Program-made: the position numbers and the translations under genes
NCBI GenBank assembly: GCA_902782655.1
Contig: CACZNY010000331.1
Location: 1 to 6,028 of the forward strand
Origin: an uncultured Lachnospiraceae bacterium
GTDB taxonomy: Bacteria; Bacillota; Clostridia; Lachnospirales; Lachnospiraceae
DNA length: 6,028 bases
Direction of reading: 5' to 3'
Part shown: positions 1 to 6,028 of the stretch, in pieces
Layout: each line of letters starts with the position of its first letter
How positions within the stretch are numbered: the first letter of the stretch is position 1
The notes under the pieces: generated by a model
Told to the model about the DNA's origin: nothing
The model's database searches: none
Seen by the model: the letters and a program-made list of their open reading frames with translations, nothing else

Positions 1-1979
1 CTCTCGGTCTTTTCAGGCTTCACGTTCATGTCCAGAAGACCGAAGGGCATCTCGCTGACAAACCTCGAAACCCTGGCGTACCTCGTCTCACCGTTCACCA
101 TCCGCTCCCTCGCGCAGGTAAGCATAAGCTCCTCCATTGCCCTGGTTATGCCCACATAGCAAAGCCGCCTCTCTTCCTCTATGTCTTTCGTATCTCCGCT
201 TGACACAGCCATGTATCCCGGGAAAAGCCCCTCCTCCATCCCGACCATATAAACATTGGGAAACTCAAGCCCCTTGGAGTTATGCATGGTCATGATCAGC
301 ACCTTATCATCGCTTGAAGGATCAGAGTCATTATCCACCGTAGTCCCCTCCACGCCGTTCATTCTCATGAAGTCAATAAGAGAGGCCTCCTCCCCGTTTT
401 CAGCCTTCTCCTTTTCGTACTCAGCAAGGGAATCCTTAAGCTTGTTTATATACTCCTCCTGCTCCAGATATTTCTCCGTGCTCTCTGCTTCACCCGACAG
501 ATAATACATGTAATCAGTTCCCTTTATGACCTGATCCAGCATATCGGCAAGACTAAGCCCGGCTGTTTCGGAGCGGAGCTCCATTATCATCTCATGGAAA
601 TCCTTCATCCCCTTTCCTGCCTTGCCTGATATTCCTGCATTCTCGCATCTTCCACAGGCCTCAAGCAGGGAGATCCCGTTTATTTCCGCAAAGGAAGAAA
701 GCTTCTGAAGGCTCGCCGCCCCTATACCCCTTTTGGGGATATTGATTATCCTCGCTGTCCTCATATCATTGGTGCCCGCAGCGACAGTCAGCAGGAAAGA
801 GGTCACATCCTTTATCACCTTCGTATCCCAGAATCTGAGCCCCTTTACCACATCATAATCAATGCCTCTTACCCTGAAGGCATCTTCAAATTCCTTTGAC
901 TGCACATTGGTCCTCATAAGGATCGCAAAGTCCTTATAGGAGGACTTCCCGGAGTTCACCTTGTCCCTTATGTCATCAGCGATATATGATGCCTCGCCTG
1001 CCGCGGAGTCAAGCTGTCTGAATCTTATCTTCCTGCCGTCCTCCGCCTCGGTCCAGAGAGCCTTTTCCTTGCGCCCCCTGTTATTGGCTATCACCTGATT
1101 GGCCACCTTGAGTATATTTCCCGTGGACCGGTAATTCTGTTCAAGCCTTATCACATGGGCATCCTTATATATCTTTTCAAAATCAAGGATATTCCTGATA
1201 TCAGCCCCTCTGAAGGCATATATGGACTGATCATCATCCCCTACCACGCAAAGATTCCTGTGCTTCCTTGCAAGCATTGAGACCAGCACAAACTGCGCCT
1301 GATTGGTATCCTGATACTCATCCACCATGATATAGCGGTACTTATCCTGATAATGCTCCAGCGCATCGGGAAACCGTTTGAAGACCTCGATCACATTTAA
1401 GATCAGGTCGTCAAAATCCATCTGGTCATTAGCTCTGAGAGTCCTCTGGTATTCCTTATACGCTTCGACGTAGGGCTTCATGTAAAAATCCCCGCTGTTT
1501 TCCGCCTCGAAATCCTCCGGAGACTTCATCTCATCCTTAGCCCCCGATATCACGCCAAGCAGGGATCTTTCCTTATAGCGCTTTGTATCTATCTGAAGCC
1601 TTTTGCAGACATCCTTCATTATGGCCTTCTGATCCGTCTGATCCGCCACCTCGAAATTCTTCCCGTAACCCAGCCTCTCAGCCTCGGTAAAGAGAATACG
1701 CAGGCAGAGCGAATGGAAGGTGGACACCGTGATATCCCGGGAAGCCTCCGGGCACATCGCAGCAATCCTCTCCCGCATCTCACGGGCGGCCTTATTCGTA
1801 AAAGTAAGAGCCAGGATGCTCCATGGCTTTACTCCCAGCTCTTCAATAAGATATGCCGCCCTGTATGTCAGCGCTCTCGTCTTTCCCGAGCCCGCCCCTG
1901 CCAGTATCAGCACCGGTCCCTCCGAAGCCCTCACGGCCTCCAGCTGTTTATCATTAAGTTCCGCCTCAAAATCCGTCAA
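1..1979 (-). CDS. pcrA: ATP-dependent DNA helicase, PcrA/UvrD type (3' end beyond window)
   Basis: Superfamily 1A 3'-5' DNA helicase, an ATP-driven translocase used in nucleotide excision repair, replication-fork maintenance and removal of RecA or stalled RNA polymerase. The frame is open for 659 codons from the start to the window edge; PcrA proteins are usually about 720-760 residues, so only the C-terminal tail is missing. Visible motifs in order: Q motif with Q12, Walker A GAGSGKT (28-34), TFTNKAA (59-65), Walker B VDEYQD (219-224), motif III GDDDQSIYAFRG (247-258), motif IV LEQNYRS (279-285), motif V HNSKGLEF (566-573), motif VI RRLCYVGITRA (604-614). The 2B subdomain (about 380-555) carries INIPKRGIG, although its usual GG-x-x-F-x-E-x-KD stretch is slightly divergent (VVKGLRFW..KVIKD). 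All ATPase residues look intact. The start is TTG at 1979, overlapping the stop of the upstream sensor gene. The family call is secure; PcrA rather than another UvrD paralogue is inferred from the Gram-positive context. Confidence 0.96.
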   Translation of the reverse strand, partial: MTDFEAELNDKQLEAVRASEGPVLILAGAGSGKTRALTYRAAYLIEELGVKPWSILALTFTNKAAREMRERIAAMCPEASRDITVSTFHSLCLRILFTEAERLGYGKNFEVADQTDQKAIMKDVCKRLQIDTKRYKERSLLGVISGAKDEMKSPEDFEAENSGDFYMKPYVEAYKEYQRTLRANDQMDFDDLILNVIEVFKRFPDALEHYQDKYRYIMVDEYQDTNQAQFVLVSMLARKHRNLCVVGDDDQSIYAFRGADIRNILDFEKIYKDAHVIRLEQNYRSTGNILKVANQVIANNRGRKEKALWTEAEDGRKIRFRQLDSAAGEASYIADDIRDKVNSGKSSYKDFAILMRTNVQSKEFEDAFRVRGIDYDVVKGLRFWDTKVIKDVTSFLLTVAAGTNDMRTARIINIPKRGIGAASLQKLSSFAEINGISLLEACGRCENAGISGKAGKGMKDFHEMIMELRSETAGLSLADMLDQVIKGTDYMYYLSGEAESTEKYLEQEEYINKLKDSLAEYEKEKAENGEEASLIDFMRMNGVEGTTVDNDSDPSSDDKVLIMTMHNSKGLEFPNVYMVGMEEGLFPGYMAVSSGDTKDIEEERRLCYVGITRAMEELMLTCARERMVNGETRYARVSRFVSEMPFGLLDMNVKPEKTE

Positions 1980-3709
1980 TCATTACCTCCCGACATACCT
2001 CCGGTCCAATGGCTCACCGTAAGGTTTATCTCGTTATTGATAAGCGAGTAGCTTGCATTATATTCCTCGTCAATATCCAAAAGCATTATGCCCATCTGGT
2101 ATCCGCCGTAGTGAAGTGCCATGGTAAAGAAGCAGTGGCTCATGCCCCCCTCCAGATACCTGTGATCCATTACATCAGCCGTATCCGTAGCCTGATGCTC
2201 CTTATCCACTATATGCACGCCTGTCCTGTCACGATATGCCTTCAGATACAGCTTGTCAGGCATCCTGAATTTCTCACCCTTCACCTGCTTTATGGGCTTC
2301 TCATACATGAAGATGCTTGCATTGATCACTCCGATAAAAGGAAGAGCCTCCATGAGCTGGCCGTATCTGTCTTCAGCAGCCGGATCTATGGCTACCAGCC
2401 TGTTTGAAAAACTACCCAGGGAAACATGCCTTGAATCAACGACCTTCCTCATATCCCCGGATCTTTTCTCCAGACTCTCGGCCACCGTACTCTTGACTCT
2501 TGCTATAAGATTGGAAAGCTCCATCCTTGAGGTCTCGGACTTCTCCTTGGCGCAGTAAACCCTGTAGATGCTGTCAAGCACTCTGAAAAGCCTGTCGCAG
2601 TCTATATTCTCCGTGCCTCCGGGTCCGAAGATATTTCCAAAGGCATGGTCAGAGGCATTCATGGATCTTCTTCGGATGACATCACACAGATGCGTCTCCA
2701 GCAGTCTCATGAAGAAATCCTCCAGAAGCTTCCTCTGGCATCCCGCCTGATACTCATGAGCATCGCCCGTAAAAATAAAATCCACCATCGAGGAAGTAAG
2801 AGACGGTATATCAAAAACCGTACTCGCCCTCACGTTCCTTCTGCGCTCAAAGCTGAAAAGCTGCAGATAGGGATCATAGCCCGCCGATTCACGGTTCACG
2901 AAGTGACACTTCAGTACCTTGTCCTTGCCCTCCTCACCGTCAGCCATTCTGGCAGCGAGCGTCATAGCCTCGTATCCGAGAGCAATATGCGAAGCGGAAA
3001 CCGAAGCCAGCGGTGGATCCATATATGCGTTCTCGCTAAGATCATCAAAGCCTGTGACCAGGATATCCTTGCCGATCTTGATATCCTTCTCCCTAAGCAC
3101 CCTGTAGACAGCCTGCGCCTGCCAGTCATTACTGCAGATTATCGCATCGGCTCCGGGATTAGCCTCTATGAGCTTCCTTGCCGCCTCTACGCAGCCCGGC
3201 CTGTGATCGCCCCGCATTATCATTCTTTCCTCCACATGAAGTCTTGCTTCCTTCATGCACGACATATAGGCAGCCAGCCTCTCCTCGCCGTCTCCGGAGT
3301 ACTCGGGGCCCGCAAACATCACTATCCTGGTGCAGCCCTTTTTATTGATCAGGTAATCCATGGCTTCCTGGATCCCTGTAGTATTGTCATAATAAATACA
3401 GGGTATACCTTCATGCTTATCCGACAGCGTGAGCTGAGGCTTTCCCTCAGTCAGCTTCATGAAAGGAATAAAATCCCCGGTATTCCTGACAACGGTGCTG
3501 GTAGGGGTCATGACAACGTCTATGCTCTTCTGATCCGCCAGATCATAGAGCACATTCTTGGCTTCATCTATCCCGTATATCCCTCCCACGATCACAAGGA
3601 GGTTGACCTTTTTTTCCTCCGCTGCCATCCTTGAGCCGGTGACCACCCCGTCGAAGTAATCACTGTTCAGCTGCGGGATCAGCAGCGCTACTGTCCTTCT
3701 GATACTCAT
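1976..3709 (-). CDS. LacI/GalR-type substrate-binding sensor protein with C-terminal GAF-like domain, no recognisable output domain
   Basis: A 577-residue protein, probably cytoplasmic because no signal peptide or membrane segment is visible. Residues 1-285 have the type-1 periplasmic-binding fold used by LacI/GalR regulators: it opens with the first strand (TVALLIPQLNSDYFDG), then YYDNTTG (106-112), RIVMFAGP (128-135), GEERLAAY (141-148), ICSNDWQAQA (191-200), VTGFDDL (218-224) and PPLASVSAS (232-240). The ligand is probably a small sugar-like molecule, but the sequence does not reveal which. Residues 290-415 look helical and linker-like. Residues 455-565 (LPFIGVINASIFMYE, then YQMGIMLLDID) resemble the GAF-like module that follows such binding domains in clostridial and other sensor proteins, where it normally leads into a GGDEF, kinase or AraC-type output. 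Here the protein ends just after it. There is no N-terminal helix-turn-helix, and the same frame has a stop only 11 codons upstream. Start ATG at 3709 overlaps the aminopeptidase stop as ATGA, and no good ribosome binding site is seen. The LacI-fold assignment is firm; the function is unknown. Confidence 0.9.
   Translation of the reverse strand: MSIRRTVALLIPQLNSDYFDGVVTGSRMAAEEKKVNLLVIVGGIYGIDEAKNVLYDLADQKSIDVVMTPTSTVVRNTGDFIPFMKLTEGKPQLTLSDKHEGIPCIYYDNTTGIQEAMDYLINKKGCTRIVMFAGPEYSGDGEERLAAYMSCMKEARLHVEERMIMRGDHRPGCVEAARKLIEANPGADAIICSNDWQAQAVYRVLREKDIKIGKDILVTGFDDLSENAYMDPPLASVSASHIALGYEAMTLAARMADGEEGKDKVLKCHFVNRESAGYDPYLQLFSFERRRNVRASTVFDIPSLTSSMVDFIFTGDAHEYQAGCQRKLLEDFFMRLLETHLCDVIRRRSMNASDHAFGNIFGPGGTENIDCDRLFRVLDSIYRVYCAKEKSETSRMELSNLIARVKSTVAESLEKRSGDMRKVVDSRHVSLGSFSNRLVAIDPAAEDRYGQLMEALPFIGVINASIFMYEKPIKQVKGEKFRMPDKLYLKAYRDRTGVHIVDKEHQATDTADVMDHRYLEGGMSHCFFTMALHYGGYQMGIMLLDIDEEYNASYSLINNEINLTVSHWTGGMSGGND
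1977..1991 (-). promoter_or_regulatory. Ribosome binding site and TTG start of the helicase gene, inside the end of the sensor gene
   Basis: Read on the minus strand, GGGAGGT (1991-1985) lies six bases from GGAGG to a TTG at 1979-1977. The TTG opens the frame that encodes the Q motif and Walker A. The TGA stop of the upstream gene (1978-1976) overlaps it as TTGA. An ATG at 1983-1981 is also near the ribosome binding site, but it lies in another frame and stops after five codons, so the TTG is the start that decides the gene. The ribosome binding site itself encodes the last glycines of the sensor. Confidence 0.85.
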
Positions 3710-5091
3710 GCTAAAAGAAAAGCCCTGTAAGCCTTTGTCGCCTCATAAATGTCAGCCTTGCTCGTCACCTCATACGGAGCATGCATCGAAAGCACCGCTA
3801 CACCGCAGTCGATCACATCCATGCCGTAAAGCGCCATTATATATGCTATGGTGCCGCCTCCTCCGGCGTCCACCTTCCCAAGCTCACAGGTCTGGTACTT
3901 TACATTTCCCGCATCAAGTATGCTCCTTATCTCAGCGATGAACTCCGCATTAGCATCATTGGAGCCGCTCTTCCCTCTGGATCCGGTATATTTATTGAAT
4001 ACAACCCCGTGTCCGAAATAAGCCGAGTTATACTTGTCAAAAACGCTGGCATACAGAGGATCAAAGGAAGCAGAGACATCTGATGAGAGCATTTTGGAAT
4101 TCTGCAGCGCCCTTCTCATGGCCAGATCCGAATAGGCTCCCGCCGCATTCATGACCTCCGCCAGCGCATTCTCAAAAAGCCTTGATCTCATGCCGGTGGC
4201 TCCCACAGAACCGATCTCCTCCTTATCCACCAGCAGACACACTCCCGTGCGCTCCACCTCGGGGGTGGAAAGGAAGGCCACAAGTGAAGTATAGGCACAG
4301 ACTCTGTCATCCTGTCCGTAGGATAGCACCATAGACTCATCAAATCCCAGACTCCTGGCCTTACCCGCAGGCACCGCCTCCAGCTCCGCAGAAACGAAGT
4401 CATTATCATCTATCATGTATTTATCCTTCAGTATCTTAAGGATATTCTGTTTTACCGGATCCTTCTCCTTTGCCTTTATGGGGATCGAGCCCACCAGAAG
4501 ATCAAGATCCTCTCCCTCCACTGCCTTGCCGACCTTCTTTTCCATCTGCTCTGAAGCCAGATGTATCAGTATATCGGTCACTGTAAATACAGGCTCATCA
4601 TCAGCCTCGCCTATGGATATCTCCACCAGGGATCCGTCGGTCTTGGCCACTACCCCATGCAGTGCCAGAGGTATTGTCACATACTGGTATTTCTTTATTC
4701 CCCCGTAGTAATGCGTATTAAGATATGCCATGCCGCCGTCTTCGTAGAGAGGGTTCTGCTTGAGATCGAGCCTGGGGCTGTCAATATGCGCTCCCAGAAT
4801 GTTCATTCCGTTCTCGAAGGGCTCATTGCCGAGATGAAAAAGCACTACCGCCTTCCCCATTATATCCAGGTAAACCTTGTCGCCGTGCTTCAGTCTCTTA
4901 TTATCCTCGATTATATTTCTGAGATCCTTGTATCCCGACTTCTTTGCCAGGGATACTATCTCCCTTACACACTCCCTCTCTGTCTTGCACTTGGAAAGGA
5001 ACTCCATATAGGAATCCGTAAGCTCCTTAAGCTCCTTCCTGTCATTCTTGGAATACCCCAGCCATGCATTCTCGCTGTTATCCAGTCTCAT
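3706..5091 (-). CDS. M18-family zinc aminopeptidase
   Basis: Cytosolic metallo-aminopeptidase of the M18 (aminopeptidase I / aspartyl aminopeptidase) family, which removes N-terminal residues from peptides using two metal ions in a large oligomer. Length 461 residues, normal for bacterial members. Expected metal and catalytic positions are present: H102 in GAHIDSPRLDLK (100-111), the bridging aspartate in SYGQDDRVCAYTS (257-269; D261 or D262), the catalytic and metal-binding glutamate pair E291/E292 in VDKEEIGSVGATGM (288-301), D338 in SSDVSASFDP (336-345), and H437 in SMHAPYE (435-441). There is no signal peptide. The pattern matches clostridial M18 enzymes closely (for example NTHYYGGIKKYQYVTIP, 125-141). 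Substrate preference cannot be read from the sequence. The start is supported by a strong ribosome binding site seven bases upstream. It follows the LytM-like gene by 28 bases and overlaps the sensor gene by four, implying co-transcription. Confidence 0.96.
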   Translation of the reverse strand: MRLDNSENAWLGYSKNDRKELKELTDSYMEFLSKCKTERECVREIVSLAKKSGYKDLRNIIEDNKRLKHGDKVYLDIMGKAVVLFHLGNEPFENGMNILGAHIDSPRLDLKQNPLYEDGGMAYLNTHYYGGIKKYQYVTIPLALHGVVAKTDGSLVEISIGEADDEPVFTVTDILIHLASEQMEKKVGKAVEGEDLDLLVGSIPIKAKEKDPVKQNILKILKDKYMIDDNDFVSAELEAVPAGKARSLGFDESMVLSYGQDDRVCAYTSLVAFLSTPEVERTGVCLLVDKEEIGSVGATGMRSRLFENALAEVMNAAGAYSDLAMRRALQNSKMLSSDVSASFDPLYASVFDKYNSAYFGHGVVFNKYTGSRGKSGSNDANAEFIAEIRSILDAGNVKYQTCELGKVDAGGGGTIAYIMALYGMDVIDCGVAVLSMHAPYEVTSKADIYEATKAYRAFLLA

Positions 5092-5098
5092 AAAAACA

Positions 5099-5108
5099 CC
5101 TTCCCCCC
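5099..5108 (-). promoter_or_regulatory. Ribosome binding site of the aminopeptidase gene
   Basis: On the minus strand GGGGGGAAGG lies seven bases before the ATG at 5091, within the 28-base gap after the stop of the LytM-like gene. It fixes the aminopeptidase start. An A/T-rich run precedes it, but no hairpin that would make a terminator is visible, so read-through from the upstream gene is expected. Confidence 0.75.
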
Positions 5109-5119
5109 TGTTTTATTTT

Positions 5120-5881
5120 TTAACCCGATATGTTCAGTACCGTATACGGATCGATGAAATCTCCCTCGTACTTCACTCTGTAAAAAAGCTTATCTCCCTC
5201 ATCTCCTATGGAGAACAGGACCGTCCCCCTGCTGATCTCAGCCTTTTCTTTGATCACAGGCTTGCTCCGGCAGTAATAATCAGACTGATATCCGTTCCCG
5301 TGGTCTATGCTCACCAGGTATCCGCCGGACTCCAGGCTCTCTCCTGCATAGCTGACAGTGCCGTTCCCCGCTGCTACCACATGCACCCCCGGCGCGGCGT
5401 CCATGGTGATCCATTTCTTCTCCTTGTCATAGGCACTTGGAAGCGCCTGTGAATCAAGAGGCAGCGCCGATGGCATGAAAAGCAGCGCCTTCGCTTCATT
5501 TTTGGCTTTGGCCTGATTCTCCCGGGATAATATCCTGTCGTTGGCCGCCCTGACCTCCTGCTCAAGATCCTCTATCTCCGCAGAAAGAAGGATCTTGTCC
5601 TCCGACAGCGTCGCTATCTCACTGTTAAGGGACTCAATCCGATCCTCGTACTCATCCCTTTCGAAAACCCCGTATATCACATATCCGATAAATGCGGCCA
5701 GCAATGCCCCGCAAAGTATCGTAACAAGGATTATCCTGTCGGAAGTCGTCCGTATTGTCCTTACCCTCTCAGTCCCGTCGGATACGAAGATAATGCTGTA
5801 TCCTTTCCTGCTTCTCCTCTCACCGTCTGCCCGGGATCTCCTGTTTCCGTCTCTCTTTCTCATAAAAAGACAGTATACCAT
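5120..5881 (-). CDS. Membrane-anchored coiled-coil protein with degenerate LytM/M23 domain
   Basis: A 253-residue single-pass membrane protein. Residues 1-48 are a basic cytoplasmic tail (many Arg/Lys), 49-71 a membrane segment (IILVTILCGALLAAFIGYVIYG), 72-130 a charged heptad-like coiled coil, and 155-250 a domain matching the LytM/M23 peptidoglycan endopeptidase fold outside the cell. The fold is recognisable from AAGNGTVSYAG (170-180), YLVSIDHGNGY (188-198), RGTVLFSIGDEG (218-229) and the terminal FIDPYTVL. The active-site residues are gone: the H-x-G-x-D zinc motif reads W157-I-T-M-D161, the usual Y-x-H-L histidine is C204, and H-L-H reads K231-L-F233. It is therefore probably not a hydrolase and may bind or regulate envelope enzymes, as EnvC/NlpD-type proteins do; that role is inference. 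Two starts are possible: ATG 5881, with an AGGCGG-like site five bases upstream, and ATG 5863 (M7), without one. Confidence 0.85.
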   Translation of the reverse strand: MVYCLFMRKRDGNRRSRADGERRSRKGYSIIFVSDGTERVRTIRTTSDRIILVTILCGALLAAFIGYVIYGVFERDEYEDRIESLNSEIATLSEDKILLSAEIEDLEQEVRAANDRILSRENQAKAKNEAKALLFMPSALPLDSQALPSAYDKEKKWITMDAAPGVHVVAAGNGTVSYAGESLESGGYLVSIDHGNGYQSDYYCRSKPVIKEKAEISRGTVLFSIGDEGDKLFYRVKYEGDFIDPYTVLNISG

Positions 5882-5900
5882 ATCCCCCGCCTATTTGAAA
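5872..5900 (-). promoter_or_regulatory. Possible extended -10 promoter overlapping the start of the LytM-like gene
   Basis: On the minus strand TGGTATACT (5880-5872) is an extended -10 element with five of six bases matching TATAAT. A weak -35 candidate TTTCAA (5900-5895) lies exactly 17 bases away. Transcripts from it would begin at about 5863-5866, right at the second ATG, giving a nearly leaderless message. If translation starts at 5881 instead, this match lies inside the coding region and is probably chance. The two readings exclude each other for this promoter. Confidence 0.3.
5887..5892 (-). promoter_or_regulatory. Possible ribosome binding site of the LytM-like gene
   Basis: On the minus strand AGGCGG, continuing as GGG, lies five bases before the ATG at 5881 and matches AGGAGG at five of six positions. 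It favours the upstream start over the ATG at 5863, which follows a pyrimidine run with no such site. The TAG that closes the open frame further upstream (5893-5891) touches it. Confidence 0.5.
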
Positions 5901-6028
5901 TATATCAAGTTTACCCCTTTATTGCCATATGCCGCCGGGACTGTAGGTAAGCCCGCAGGCTTGGTTGATTTGTACATCTGCAAGTTTAACGGTAAATCCA
6001 CGTTGCTGCAAATGTGGGTCACTTCATA
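5891..6028 (-). CDS. Unassigned open frame, possible C-terminal end of an upstream gene
   Basis: On the minus strand 45 codons are open from the window edge to a TAG at 5893-5891, nine bases before the LytM-like ATG, a spacing usual within operons. The peptide (ending GNKGVNLIYFK) matches no family I recognise. Evidence against it: codon use differs from the neighbours (TTA and TTG for leucine rather than CTT/CTG), 45 open codons is not rare by chance, and the complementary plus-strand frame is also open across the whole stretch. It may equally be non-coding repeat sequence. Confidence 0.2.
   Translation of the reverse strand, partial: YEVTHICSNVDLPLNLQMYKSTKPAGLPTVPAAYGNKGVNLIYFK
5906..5988. 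repeat. Direct repeat CAAGTTTA, two copies 75 bases apart
   Basis: Identical octamers occur at 5906-5913 and 5981-5988, and the second is followed by an imperfect palindrome (TTTAACGGTAAA, 5984-5995). They flank the small hairpin. Octamer pairs also occur by chance, so this is recorded as structure of the upstream stretch rather than a proven element. Confidence 0.25.
5949..5962. repeat. Small perfect hairpin in the region upstream of the LytM-like gene
   Basis: AAGCC, a four-base loop CGCA, then GGCTT: a perfect five-base-pair stem. Neither strand has a run of T after it, so it is not a convincing intrinsic terminator. It could be part of a dispersed intergenic element or a local RNA structure. 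Confidence 0.35.

Noticed and set aside
256..504. Plus-strand frame of 82 codons
   Set aside because: It lies opposite helicase motif V and the 2B region; low-complexity serine-rich translation typical of an antisense shadow.
1976..2002. GGMSGGND tail of the sensor as a remnant of a GGDEF domain
   Set aside because: The resemblance is only to glycine-rich letters. No other GGDEF-domain sequence surrounds it, and the glycines are dictated by the GGGAGG ribosome binding site of the next gene.
1713..2407. Overlapping plus-strand frames opposite the helicase/sensor junction
   Set aside because: They are shadows of two well-supported minus-strand genes with no motif of their own.
2645..3634. Plus-strand open frame of 329 codons
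   Set aside because: It lies wholly antisense to the sensor gene, whose minus-strand frame shows clear LacI-fold motifs. The plus translation has no recognisable domain, and long antisense frames are common opposite codon-biased genes.
4561..5157. Plus-strand open frame of 198 codons
   Set aside because: It is antisense to the N-terminal part of the aminopeptidase, including its metal-site region, and runs across the gene gap. No ribosome binding site or family pattern was seen.
5374..5565. Minus-strand arginine-rich frame of 63 codons
   Set aside because: It is inside the LytM-like gene in another frame, and its composition reflects the overlapped codons.
5949..5962. Hairpin as an intrinsic terminator
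   Set aside because: The stem has only five base pairs and no T run follows on either strand.

Overview
All the confident coding content lies on the minus strand, as four genes packed almost without gaps. Transcription runs from high to low coordinates. The order is a membrane-anchored, catalytically degenerate LytM/M23-like protein (5881-5120), an M18-family zinc aminopeptidase (5091-3706), a LacI-type ligand-binding sensor with neither DNA-binding nor enzymatic domain (3709-1976), and a PcrA/UvrD-type superfamily 1 DNA helicase (1979 to beyond position 1). The helicase is cut by the window edge, so its last roughly 80-100 residues are missing.

The window suggests a Bacillota (Firmicutes) chromosome, most likely a Clostridia/Lachnospiraceae member of the Butyrivibrio-relative kind. 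The grounds are strong GGAGG-type ribosome binding sites, heavy use of AGG/AGA for arginine and ATA for isoleucine at moderate GC, the clostridial style of M18 aminopeptidase, a PcrA-like helicase, and a LacI-sensor plus GAF-like architecture common in that group. This is an inference from style; no taxonomic marker is present.

Layout: 1-1979 helicase; 1976-3709 sensor; 3706-5091 aminopeptidase; 5092-5119 a 28-base gap holding a good ribosome binding site; 5120-5881 LytM-like protein; 5882-6028 a stretch of different character with an unassigned open frame, a small hairpin and a short direct repeat. The aminopeptidase/sensor and sensor/helicase junctions are 4-base stop/start overlaps (ATGA and TTGA). 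These three genes are therefore almost certainly co-transcribed and probably translationally coupled, and the LytM-like gene lies only 28 bases upstream. No terminator is visible between any of the genes.

The genes do not form an obvious single pathway: cell envelope, peptide turnover, ligand sensing and DNA repair. The two most interesting proteins are the output-less sensor, which must act on a partner if it acts at all, and the LytM-like protein, which has lost its zinc-binding and catalytic histidines and is better read as a binding or scaffold protein than as a hydrolase. No CRISPR array, rRNA, tRNA or insertion sequence was seen.
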